Source: Tropicimonas marinistellae
GTDB taxonomy: Bacteria > Pseudomonadota > Alphaproteobacteria > Rhodobacterales > Rhodobacteraceae
Assembly: GCF_001509585.1 (NCBI RefSeq)
Contig: NZ_LNCI01000009.1
Span: 180,565-244,564 of the forward strand
Length of the DNA: 64,000 nt
Direction of reading: 5' to 3'
Shown: in pieces, positions 16,577 through 24,683 of the stretch
How the letters are laid out: each line of letters begins with the position of its first letter
Position numbering within the stretch: position 1 is the stretch's first letter
Notes under the pieces: generated by a model
What the model saw: only the letters and a program-made list of their open reading frames with translations
Told to the model about the DNA's origin: nothing
Databases searched by the model: none
Translations under genes and position numbers: made by a program

Positions 16577-17782
16577 ATGGCAAGCTTTACCCTTAGCAGT
16601 ACGAGCACACTGGCAAGAACCCTGGCGAGCGGTGAAACCGGCTTTCTGGGTGTCAATGGTGCGCTCTCGATCGCCAGCGGACCGGCCGTCGACGGGGCCG
16701 GGAGTATCAAGCTGACGGTCCTTGGTGCGATTCAGGCGTTCAATGGACAAGCCGTCGATCACGACGGCACGACGCTCCGGCTGGATGTCGGCGCATCCGG
16801 TTACCTCGGGTCGAGTACCTCCGATACCGTGTCGGCGCGGATTTCCTCCGCTGCGGATGTCACCAACCACGGGACGATCCAGTCCGGAGAAGACGGGCTC
16901 GATCTCCGTGAAACGGACGGGGCGGCCAGCCTGCGTGTGTTCAACCATGGAAGCATCAGCGCCCGCAGCGACGGCATGGTCCTGCAGTCCGGGTCCGGCA
17001 ACACCACGGTCTTCAATACCGGCGAAGTCGTCGGGCTGCAGTACGGCATCTTCAATGCCTTCAGCGGCCAGAGCGGCACGACGACGATTATCAACAGCGG
17101 CAAGATCGTCGGAGAGGACGTCGGGTACGGCGGCGACGATTCCACCGAAACAATCCGCAACAGCGGCGAGATCATCGGCGGCATCGAGCTTGCGGGCGGA
17201 GACGACGTTTATCGCGGCGCCAATGGCAAGGTCGTCGGGGTTGTCGCCGGCGAAGACGGCAACGACAAGATCTTCGGCGGCGCCTATGACGAGGAATTCA
17301 GCGGTGGCGCGGGCAACGACGAATTGCGCGGCCGGGGCGGCGACGACAAGCTCCTGGGCGACGACGGCGAAGACAAGCTGTTTGGCGGCACCGGCAATGA
17401 CAACATGTCGGGCGGCACCGGAGACGACGTGCTTCGGGGCAAGGACGGCGACGACGCGCTGAAGGGAAACGCCGGCGCCGACAAGCTGGCCGGCGGTCGC
17501 GGAAACGACACGCTCTCCGGCGGCGGCGGCAACGATGTCTTCGTCATCCGTCCGGCCGCCGGGAATGACACGATCACCGACTTCGCCAACAACAAGGACA
17601 AGATCGACATCACCAGCTTTGGCCTCCGGCCATCCGACTTCGGAAGCGAGGTGGCGCCCGCGCTGTCAAATGCCGGCGGCGGCAGCACACGACTGGATCT
17701 TACGGAACTTGGCGGCGAAGGTGTTCTTCTGATCGACGGCCTCAGCTTTGCCAATGCCGATTCCAGTGACTTCATCTTCTGA
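16577..17782 (+). CDS. RTX (hemolysin-type calcium-binding repeat) protein without catalytic domain
   Basis: A 401-residue acidic protein with GGGAG nine bases before the ATG. Its first half has five 'N-x-G-x-I/V' motifs (VTNHGTI, VFNHGSI, VFNTGEV, IINSGKI, IRNSGEI) between about 93 and 199, suggesting a right-handed beta-helix. About residues 225-335 carry RTX nonapeptides such as GGAGNDELR, GGTGNDNMS and GGRGNDTLS, which bind calcium after export. The C-terminus (DFIF end) is compatible with a type I secretion signal, and no Sec signal is seen. No T1SS genes lie in the window. It may be an adhesin or surface protein; the function is unknown. Confidence 0.85.
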   Translation: MASFTLSSTSTLARTLASGETGFLGVNGALSIASGPAVDGAGSIKLTVLGAIQAFNGQAVDHDGTTLRLDVGASGYLGSSTSDTVSARISSAADVTNHGTIQSGEDGLDLRETDGAASLRVFNHGSISARSDGMVLQSGSGNTTVFNTGEVVGLQYGIFNAFSGQSGTTTIINSGKIVGEDVGYGGDDSTETIRNSGEIIGGIELAGGDDVYRGANGKVVGVVAGEDGNDKIFGGAYDEEFSGGAGNDELRGRGGDDKLLGDDGEDKLFGGTGNDNMSGGTGDDVLRGKDGDDALKGNAGADKLAGGRGNDTLSGGGGNDVFVIRPAAGNDTITDFANNKDKIDITSFGLRPSDFGSEVAPALSNAGGGSTRLDLTELGGEGVLLIDGLSFANADSSDFIF

Positions 17783-17840
17783 TCGAATGCCCCGCGCGGC
17801 GCCTGTCGCCGGCCGTGGGCAAGAGGTCGCCTGATCCCAG

Positions 17841-17866
17841 ACCGCGCCGGCATCGTCCGGCGCGGT
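17841..17866. terminator. Hairpin between converging RTX gene and phaC
   Basis: ACCGCGCCGG (17841-17850) pairs perfectly with CCGGCGCGGT (17857-17866), six-base loop. The following sequence has only short T runs (TCGATTCT), so termination is likely but the signal is not ideal on either strand. Confidence 0.5.
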
Positions 17867-17892
17867 TCGATTCTGGCCACCTTGGCCCGGTG

Positions 17893-19737
17893 TCAGCTCT
17901 GATGCACGTAGGTTCCCGGCGCCGCGCAGAGCGGCTTCAGCCCGGCGGAGGGCGCCCCCATGTCCGGTGGCGCAATCACCGTTCCAGAGCCCTTCGATCG
18001 CAGGAACTCCGCCCAGACCGGCCACCACGACCCCTCCTGCGCATCCCGGTCCTGCATCCAGCTGTCCGGATCCTGGTAATGCTCATTCGCCGACCGCGTC
18101 CCGACGCGAAAACTGCGGCGGGGGTGCCCCGGTTCGCTGACAATGCCGGAATTGTGCCCGCCCGCCGTGAGCACGAAGGTCTGCTCCGCGTCGTTGAAGA
18201 GGCGGATCTTGTAGACCGACTTCCAGGGCGCGATATGGTCCTTCTCGGTTCCAACCACGAAGAACGGCGCCGCGATATCGCTCAGCGCAATGGGCTTGCC
18301 CTCCACGGCGTAACGCCCACCCGTAAGGCGGTTTTCCAGGAACAGCCCCCGCAGGTACTCCGAATGCATCCGGTAGGGCATGCGCGTTGCATCGGCGTTC
18401 CACGCCATGATGTCGAAGAGCTTCTCCGGCTCGCCCAACAGGTACCGCCGGATCGCCTTGGCCCAGATCAGGTCCTCCGCGCGGAGCGCCTCGAAGGCGC
18501 CGGCCATCTGGTCCTGGTCGAGATAGCCCTGATCCCACATCATGTCTTCGAGATAGGCGATCTGGCTTTCGTCGAGGAACATCATCACCTCGCCGGCCTC
18601 GGTGAAGTCGGTTTGCGCCGCCAGCAGGGTGACGGAGGCCAGCCTGTCGTCGCCGTCGCGGGCCATGGTGGCCGCCGCAATCGACAGGATGGTGCCGCCA
18701 AGGCAATAGCCGCAGGCATGGATCTTCTGGTCGGGCAGGATGGCGGACACCGCGTCCATGGCGGCCATCACACCCGTTTTCCGGTAGGCATCCAGACCGT
18801 ATTCGGCGTAGCTCGCGTCAGGGTTGACCCAGGAAATCGCAAAGACCGTGAAGCCCTGATCGACGAGATACTTGATCATCGAATTATGCGGGCTGAGGTC
18901 GAGGATATAGTACTTCATGATCCATGCCGGAACGATCAGGATCGGCTCGGCCTGCACCGTCTCGGTGGTCGGCGAATACTGGATCAACTCCATCAGTTCA
19001 TTGCGGAAAACCACCTTGCCGGGCGTGCAGGCAATGGTCTCGCCCACCTTGAACTTCTCCGGCATCGGTTCCTTCTCGCCAGAGACCTCCCGCACCAGGT
19101 CGTCGGTGAAGTTCCGTGCGCCGGCCACCAGGTTCTCACCGCCGGTTTCCAGCGTCTTGGCAATCACCTCGGGGTTGCTGAAAGGGTAGTTGGAGGGTGC
19201 GAACGCGTCGAGGATCTGGCGCGACTGGAAGGCCACCCGCTCGCTTGACTTGTGCCGCATCCCGCGGACTTCGGTGGTGGCGGTTTCCCACCAATCTTCC
19301 ATGGCGAGATAACTCTGCTTCCATATCGAGAACGGCGGCGCATCCCAGCCTTCGTGGCGGAAACGATTGTCCCCTTTCTTGGGCTGGAACCCGTCTCCAA
19401 GACCCATCGCGCCCAGCCACAGCTTGCGCATTCCGTCGGCCGCATGTTCCATCAGTTCCTGTTGCCGGCCGGGTGCCTGCGCCAGATGCTTCGCCCAATC
19501 GGTCCAGGCCGCTTGGGAGGCGTTGATCGACATGCCGTTGGTAATCTGGGCGTTTTTCGCCCGGATCGACCGATCGAGATTCTCGTACCTGCGGCGCGCC
19601 GCCTTCGGGGCCGGTTTGGCCGGAGGAGACACCGCCGGAACCCCGGGTTTGTTGGCCGCCTTTCCGGTGGCGGGAGCCGGCACCGGACCGATGTCGGACG
19701 GCTTGGCGGCAGTCCTGCTCGTCGTTCTCGTCGTCAT
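17893..19737 (-). CDS. phaC: Class I poly(3-hydroxyalkanoate) synthase
   Basis: A 614-residue PhaC. The lipase-like box GYCLGG holds the nucleophile Cys345, and the alpha/beta-hydrolase core includes WIMKYYILDLSPHNSMIKYLV and ISWVNPDASYAEYGLDAY. A later His in LTAGGHNSGIVSEPGH completes the triad. It polymerises hydroxyacyl-CoA into carbon-storage granules. The ATG at 19737 has GAGG upstream. The N-terminal 50 residues are Pro/Ala/Lys-rich and probably disordered. phaA, phaB, phaP, phaR and phaZ are not adjacent, so the gene stands apart from the rest of the pathway. Confidence 0.95.
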   Translation of the reverse strand: MTTRTTSRTAAKPSDIGPVPAPATGKAANKPGVPAVSPPAKPAPKAARRRYENLDRSIRAKNAQITNGMSINASQAAWTDWAKHLAQAPGRQQELMEHAADGMRKLWLGAMGLGDGFQPKKGDNRFRHEGWDAPPFSIWKQSYLAMEDWWETATTEVRGMRHKSSERVAFQSRQILDAFAPSNYPFSNPEVIAKTLETGGENLVAGARNFTDDLVREVSGEKEPMPEKFKVGETIACTPGKVVFRNELMELIQYSPTTETVQAEPILIVPAWIMKYYILDLSPHNSMIKYLVDQGFTVFAISWVNPDASYAEYGLDAYRKTGVMAAMDAVSAILPDQKIHACGYCLGGTILSIAAATMARDGDDRLASVTLLAAQTDFTEAGEVMMFLDESQIAYLEDMMWDQGYLDQDQMAGAFEALRAEDLIWAKAIRRYLLGEPEKLFDIMAWNADATRMPYRMHSEYLRGLFLENRLTGGRYAVEGKPIALSDIAAPFFVVGTEKDHIAPWKSVYKIRLFNDAEQTFVLTAGGHNSGIVSEPGHPRRSFRVGTRSANEHYQDPDSWMQDRDAQEGSWWPVWAEFLRSKGSGTVIAPPDMGAPSAGLKPLCAAPGTYVHQS

Positions 19738-20128
19738 GATATCCTCGTAAGATTCAACCGCGCTGCAGCGCAACGGCGCGCGCCGCAATGCAGCAAACCG
19801 GTTATCTCCCCTTCGCGGAAGGATGTAACTGCGACCTTCCTTCACCGTTAGCGCAACACTTTCAAACGCTGCGCATTTGATACATTCCAACCGTGGAGCA
19901 ACGGTAAATCCGGATGCAATTGCCCGAGTTCTGTGCACGAATCCGCCCCCTGCCGCGGTCTGCCCCCGGGTCTTTCTTCAGGGGGGTCAGGCCCGCCGGA
20001 TCTGTCGCGCACCGGGCGGCGCCGTTTCGGTGCGCCTTTGACAAGCCCCGGGGCATGAAGGATGCTCGGCGCGCACGGCACGGGACCGGCATCGACACGC
20101 GGGCACTCACCCGAAGGGAGACAGGGAC
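19738..20128. promoter_or_regulatory. phaC / Gfo-Idh divergent promoter region with TGC-rich sites
   Basis: Close to the phaC start lie TGC-AGC-GCA (19764-19772) and overlapping GCAATGCAGCA (19785-19795); further on a TGCGCA site sits near 19869. PhaR regulators of Paracoccus-type bacteria bind TGC-rich inverted sites (TGC-N3-GCA), so this may be a PhaR operator region. Nothing else was resolved in the 391 bases. Confidence 0.35.
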
Positions 20129-21094
20129 ATGGACACGATCCGTTGGGGCATACTCGGTGCCGCGAATTTCGCACGCCAGCACATGGGGCCGGCGATCCAC
20201 GCCGCCCGGGGCGCAACACTCGCCGCGGTCGCAACCAGTTCGGCCGAGAAAGCGGCGGCCTTCTCGGACCTGTTTCCGGGCATCCGCGTTGTCGACAGCT
20301 ACGACGCCCTGCTCGCCGATCCCGACATTGATGCCGTCTATGTGCCGCTTCCGAACCACCTGCATGTGGAGTGGAGCCTGAAGGCACTGGAAGCGGGTAA
20401 ACCGGTGCTCTGTGAAAAGCCCATGACACTGGCGGCCAGCGAGTTCGACCCGCTGATCGCGGCGCGCGACAAATCGGGGTTGCTGGCGGCCGAGGCATAT
20501 ATGGTCGTTCACCATCCCCAATGGCAACGCGCCCGGGACTTGGTGGCCGAGGGCGCAATCGGAAATCTCGTCGACGTGCGCGGCGCCTTTTCCTTCAACA
20601 ACCCGGACCCCGCCAACATCCGCAACCAGGCGGCGACCGGCGGCGGCGCGCTCCGCGACATCGGCGTCTATCCGTTGGGAACGGCGCGGTTCGTCACCGG
20701 CGAGGAGCCGGTTTCCGCATCCGCGAAGATCACCTGGGTGGACGGCTACGACACCACCTCGCGCAGCCTCCTGACGTTCCCCGGATTTACCATGTCGATG
20801 ATGCTGTCGACACGGCTCGCGCCCTATCAGGAGATGGTTTTCCACGGCGATGAGGGCGTCCTGCGGCTCGACTATCCGTTCAACGCGAATGTCCACGGCG
20901 AGGCGCGGCTGGACCTCTATCGCGACAACGAAACCCACACCGAACGCTGGCCGGGCGTGAACCATTACGTGCTTCAGGTCGAACGCTTTGGCGAATGCCT
21001 GCGCACTGGCGCGGCCTACCCCTGCCCGCTGGAATTCAGCCGCGGCACGCAGGCGGCCATGGATATGATCTTCGCGGCCGATCCGGCACCGTAA
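20129..21094 (+). CDS. Gfo/Idh/MocA family NAD(P)-dependent oxidoreductase
   Basis: A 321-residue oxidoreductase. The Rossmann start is IRWGILGAANFARQHMGPAI, the conserved EKP motif appears as LCEKPMTL, and the catalytic-region GGGALRDIGVYPLGTARF matches the dihydrodiol/xylose dehydrogenase-like subgroup. These enzymes oxidise or reduce sugars and cyclitols; the substrate is not evident. GAAGGGAGAC precedes the ATG at 20129. It is divergent from phaC and stands before the serralysin gene, without any evident sugar-pathway partners. Confidence 0.85.
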   Translation: MDTIRWGILGAANFARQHMGPAIHAARGATLAAVATSSAEKAAAFSDLFPGIRVVDSYDALLADPDIDAVYVPLPNHLHVEWSLKALEAGKPVLCEKPMTLAASEFDPLIAARDKSGLLAAEAYMVVHHPQWQRARDLVAEGAIGNLVDVRGAFSFNNPDPANIRNQAATGGGALRDIGVYPLGTARFVTGEEPVSASAKITWVDGYDTTSRSLLTFPGFTMSMMLSTRLAPYQEMVFHGDEGVLRLDYPFNANVHGEARLDLYRDNETHTERWPGVNHYVLQVERFGECLRTGAAYPCPLEFSRGTQAAMDMIFAADPAP

Positions 21095-21249
21095 GCGGCC
21101 TGCCGCCGCCACAATACCGCCGAACTGATCTGGCAACACTGTCTCGTCCGGGGCACTGCGGTGGGTTTCCTCCCCGCCGCAGGAGGCACATATGTGTCGC
21201 ACCGCAAGGTCACTGACTCCGGCTTCACAGAACACGCCACGAAGCTGCC

Positions 21250-22506
21250 ATGCCCTACTACTCCGACCTGTCCGATTATCTCGTCTCCGGCTATTGGGCC
21301 GACAGCGGTGACGCCTCGCACCAACACCGTTCCGGAGGCGACACGACAACAATCACCTACAATGCCAGCGGCCTCGACGCGGAAGGCCAGAGGCTCGCGC
21401 ACGCGGCAATGGCCGCGTGGGAAGATGTCGCCAACATAGAGTTCGTCCGGGCTTCCAGCGCATCGGCAACCCTGCTCTTCACCGACGACGCGAACGGCGC
21501 CTGGACCGACCACACCGAGTTCTACGGAATCATCACCTCGGTTCAGATCAATATCGCGCGGCAATGGCTCGACTGGTACGGGACCGGATTCGACACGTAT
21601 TCCTACGGCACGTATCTGCACGAAATCGGTCACGCACTCGGCCTGGGGCACAGCGGCGACTACAACCGGACCGCCGATTTCGAGCGCGACGCCAAGTTCT
21701 CCTATGACAGCACCCAGCTGACGGTGATGTCTTATTTCCTCCCCTCCGAAAACCCGAACGTCAACGCCTCGGATGCCGAAGTTCTGACGCCCCAACTGGC
21801 CGACATCGAGGCAATCCAGACCATCTACGGGGCCGCCGAAAAGGCACGCAACGGTGATACCGTCTACGGGCACAGTACCAACCTTTCGGGCGGACGCTGG
21901 CATCTCACCGGCTTCGACGAGGCGTGGTCCCTGACCCTGGTCGACACCGGCGGCACCGACACGATCAACCTCTCGACCTTCGACGCCTGGCAACTCATCA
22001 ACCTGCGTGCAGGGGCCTTCTCCAGCGTGCTCGGCGGCCGCGCCAACCTCGCCATCTCTCCGGACACGGTGATCGAACGCGCGATCGGTGGTGCCGGGCG
22101 GGATCTGCTCTACGGAAACGCCGCCTCCAATGCGCTGAAGGGGCGCGACGGCAACGACGAGTTGATCGGGCGCGGCGGCAACGACCGGCTGTTCGGCGGC
22201 GGTAGCGACGATAGGCTGACCGGCGGACAGGGCAATGACCGGCTCAAGGGCGGGAGCGGAACGGATACGTTTGTGTTCCGCGCGGGCAGCGGCAAGGACC
22301 GTATCCTCGATTTTCGCGACGATTGGGATCGCATCGAACTCGATAGGGCGTTGTGGGACGGCGGGCTGAGTCGCAAGCAGGTGATCCGGAAATTCGCGCA
22401 CGTTCAGGAAGACGGTGATGTCGTGTTCGATTTCGGAAAGGACGTGCTCATCGTTGCCGATGCGGGTGACCGCTGGCTGCTGACAGACGACATCGCATTC
22501 CTCTGA
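21250..22506 (+). CDS. Serralysin-like M10 metalloprotease with RTX repeats
   Basis: A 418-residue secreted zinc protease. The zinc motif HEIGHALGLGH is complete (H124, E125, H128, H134), and the Met-turn is VMSYF (M160). Residues about 285-345 contain RTX repeats (GGAGRDLLYG, GRDGNDELIG, GRGGNDRLFG, GGQGNDRLKG). There is no Sec signal, as expected for type I export, and the C-terminus is TDDIAFL. Serralysins cleave proteins outside the cell after calcium-dependent folding. No ABC transporter or inhibitor gene is adjacent. It is shorter than the roughly 470-residue Serratia enzyme but all core parts are present. Confidence 0.9.
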   Translation: MPYYSDLSDYLVSGYWADSGDASHQHRSGGDTTTITYNASGLDAEGQRLAHAAMAAWEDVANIEFVRASSASATLLFTDDANGAWTDHTEFYGIITSVQINIARQWLDWYGTGFDTYSYGTYLHEIGHALGLGHSGDYNRTADFERDAKFSYDSTQLTVMSYFLPSENPNVNASDAEVLTPQLADIEAIQTIYGAAEKARNGDTVYGHSTNLSGGRWHLTGFDEAWSLTLVDTGGTDTINLSTFDAWQLINLRAGAFSSVLGGRANLAISPDTVIERAIGGAGRDLLYGNAASNALKGRDGNDELIGRGGNDRLFGGGSDDRLTGGQGNDRLKGGSGTDTFVFRAGSGKDRILDFRDDWDRIELDRALWDGGLSRKQVIRKFAHVQEDGDVVFDFGKDVLIVADAGDRWLLTDDIAFL

Positions 22507-22678
22507 CCGCCGCACCGAACCCCTGCAGGCCATGATCCGGCTGCCCATATCCTGCCCATCCAATCCGGCGTGCCGCGAGACACGCGAATGTCGGCTTGCC
22601 GATACCGGGCCGACGCCCAAGTGTTGAACGTCGCGGCACAGGCGTTAATCTCGCCCCAGGTCTGGAACGGAGCACCCC

Positions 22679-22978
22679 ATGCAGAATGACAACATCGAAG
22701 GACGCCTCCACGGGCCGCAACCCGACCCCGATACGGAGGAATCTCTGTTTCTGCGGCTGGTCTACATGCTGATCATCTATTTCATGATCGGGATCGCACA
22801 GACCGTACTGGGGGTTGCCACCGTGGTGCAGTTTTTGATCATGCTATTAAACAAGCGACAGCCCAACGAGCGGCTGGCCGATTTCGGCACCGATCTTGGG
22901 ATCTGGATCGCCAAGGCCGCGCGCTACCAGACCGCGGCCAGCGACGTGAAGCCCTGGCCCTGGACAGAGCTGGACTGA
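22679..22978 (+). CDS. DUF4389 domain membrane protein
   Basis: A 99-residue protein with one hydrophobic region (about 26-55: LVYMLIIYFMIGIAQTVLGVATVVQFLIMLL), followed by NKRQPNERLADFGTDLGIWIAKAARYQTA, the DUF4389 signature. It is an inner-membrane protein of unknown role. GGAGCACCCC precedes the ATG. No neighbour suggests a function. Confidence 0.8.
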   Translation: MQNDNIEGRLHGPQPDPDTEESLFLRLVYMLIIYFMIGIAQTVLGVATVVQFLIMLLNKRQPNERLADFGTDLGIWIAKAARYQTAASDVKPWPWTELD

Positions 22979-23116
22979 CCCAACCGCATTCATGAACGCG
23001 CAGCGCGGCTCGCTTCGGAGGCCCGCATTTCGGCTGCGCCAAAACCGCCGGCGCCGGTTGCGATCCCAATTTCGCACCTCATATTTGAATATATGGGTTA
23101 TGGGAGGAGTGCCGAC

Positions 23117-23437
23117 ATGTCACTGTTCGAAGACCGCGAGCGGGCAATAGAAGCGAAATTCGCCCGAGATTCGGAGTTGGACTTCCGCGCGCGGGTGCGC
23201 GCGTTCCGCTTCCTGGCCGTTTGGGCGTCGACGCTGAAAGGCGAAACCGTTGCGCAGGCGCGCGAATTCGCCCGGTCGATGATCCACGTGGATGTGCGCC
23301 AGATCGGGGACGAGGATGTCGTCCGCATTGTCCGGAGCTATCTGGGCGAACTGACGGACGAGGCAACCGTGCGGCGGAAGATGCAGGAGTTCTTCCGCGA
23401 GTCCAAGGAGTTGCTGGAGTTGGAGAAATCGCTCTGA
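23117..23437 (+). CDS. DUF1476 protein, divergent ATP synthase inhibitor zeta-like
   Basis: A 106-residue helical protein. It begins MSLFEDRERAIEAKFARDSELDFRARVRAFR and ends with DEDVVRIVRSYLGELTDEATVRRKMQEFF, matching the DUF1476/zeta-inhibitor layout found in alphaproteobacterial F1Fo-ATPases. In Paracoccus the zeta subunit binds F1 through its N-terminus and blocks ATP hydrolysis. The N-terminal motif is kept, but the middle (VWASTLKGETVAQAREFARSMI) differs from the usual GLWAAE-type segment, so it may be a second paralogue. GGGAGGAG precedes the ATG. An imperfect palindrome CATAT-N6-ATATG lies just upstream. Confidence 0.75.
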   Translation: MSLFEDRERAIEAKFARDSELDFRARVRAFRFLAVWASTLKGETVAQAREFARSMIHVDVRQIGDEDVVRIVRSYLGELTDEATVRRKMQEFFRESKELLELEKSL

Positions 23438-23584
23438 ATTGCACATCGGGTCCGGCGCGCAACTCTTCGCGGCTGGCCGATTGCGAATCTCATGGTGGCT
23501 GATAAGAGTCGATCCACGACGGGCCGGCACAGCACGTGGCCGGTCAGAGACCATGGCACGGCACAGAGCAGAAAGGTCACGCGG

Positions 23585-24067
23585 ATGCGCTGTTTTTCCC
23601 GGATCGGAGCCGTCCTTTTGCTGGCCGCTTCCGTCGCGCTCCCGGCGTCGGCTCAGAACTGGTCATCGACGATCGCGGAAGACGGCGACGGGGTCAGCGG
23701 CGAGATCGCGGTCGACGGCAAGACCTTCATTCTGGGCTGCACGCGTCAGGCCGGGTCATCGCTGACCGTCCTTCTGACCAACGGTCCCCACGACGGGATG
23801 CAGAACGCGGATGGCGAGGCAGAAACCGTGACCATGCGCATCACGCTGGACAATGGCTCGGCAGGAGACTTCCAGATCGACGGGTTCTACCTGGAGCCGG
23901 AAGCGACCTTCGTCGGGCGGCTCGTCGCCTCCAACAACACCCTGCAACAGTTCGCCCGGGGTATGGATCTCCAGTTGCTCACAGCAGACGGCGACCTGGT
24001 ACTGGGTGCCCCGATGACGGGCACGGGCAAGATCCGTGGGGAAATGCAGGACGCCTGCGGGCTTTAG
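23585..24067 (+). CDS. Secreted hypothetical protein
   Basis: A 160-residue protein with a clear signal peptide (MRCFSRIGAVLLLAASVALPASAQN, cleavage after ASA). The mature part is rich in beta-prone sequence (ISGEIAVDGKTFILGCTRQAG, VTMRITLDNGSAGDFQIDGFYLEPEATFVGRLV) with two cysteines, near residue 52 and near the C-terminus, that could form a disulfide. I do not recognise a family. It converges with the GNAT gene at 24078 and is separated from it by only 10 bp. Confidence 0.6.
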   Translation: MRCFSRIGAVLLLAASVALPASAQNWSSTIAEDGDGVSGEIAVDGKTFILGCTRQAGSSLTVLLTNGPHDGMQNADGEAETVTMRITLDNGSAGDFQIDGFYLEPEATFVGRLVASNNTLQQFARGMDLQLLTADGDLVLGAPMTGTGKIRGEMQDACGL

Positions 24068-24077
24068 GCGCTTTCCA

Positions 24078-24683
24078 TCAGGCGCGTTCCTTGATCAGCA
24101 ACAGCCACTCGCCGCTCGCCTCGGTGGCGTCATCGTTCACCATCGGTCGGCGGGCCCGTTCGCGGTATCCGGTGCTCGTGTAGAGTTGGACGGCGTTGCG
24201 GTTGCTTTCCGACACGATGAGACTGGTCTCGCGCAAGCCGAGCGCCTGCGTGATTTCCTCCGCCGCGCGCAGCAGCACGCGCGCATAACCTTGACGTCGG
24301 GCATCCGGCAACACGGCCAGAATGTTGATGTACCATGACCCCGGCGCATGGTTTTCCAGTTCAACCAGCGGCCGGAACAGCGCGGCCACGCCGCCGGGAT
24401 CTTCCGGCTCGTGACCGATCGGGTTTCCGATGAGGCACGCCACGGCCCCGTGCCCGGGGTCAAGCATCACCACGGTTTGCCCATTCGCGACACGCTCGAT
24501 CTGCCGGCGCCGGCCGACCGCCCACGGGTCCTCGCCCTCGGCCGCCATATCGCGCCACACGCGCAGCGCGAGACCGTCGCTCGCCATCTCGTTGAGCCGT
24601 GCCGCGACCGCGGCATCGTCATTGCGGAAGGGCCGCAGCGGGGGCGCCAGGTCAATGGGGATTGACGCCTCGGCGTGGCTCAT
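24078..24683 (-). CDS. GNAT family N-acetyltransferase
   Basis: A 201-residue acetyltransferase. The acetyl-CoA binding block is INILAVLPDARRQGYARVLLRAAEEITQALG followed by LIVSESNRNAVQLYTSTGYRERARRPM, the standard GNAT order. Substrate unknown. Its ATG overlaps the TGA of pepF (ATGA at 24680-24683), so it is translationally coupled and probably acts with the peptidase, for example by acetylating peptides or amino acids released by it (inference). Confidence 0.82.
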   Translation of the reverse strand: MSHAEASIPIDLAPPLRPFRNDDAAVAARLNEMASDGLALRVWRDMAAEGEDPWAVGRRRQIERVANGQTVVMLDPGHGAVACLIGNPIGHEPEDPGGVAALFRPLVELENHAPGSWYINILAVLPDARRQGYARVLLRAAEEITQALGLRETSLIVSESNRNAVQLYTSTGYRERARRPMVNDDATEASGEWLLLIKERA

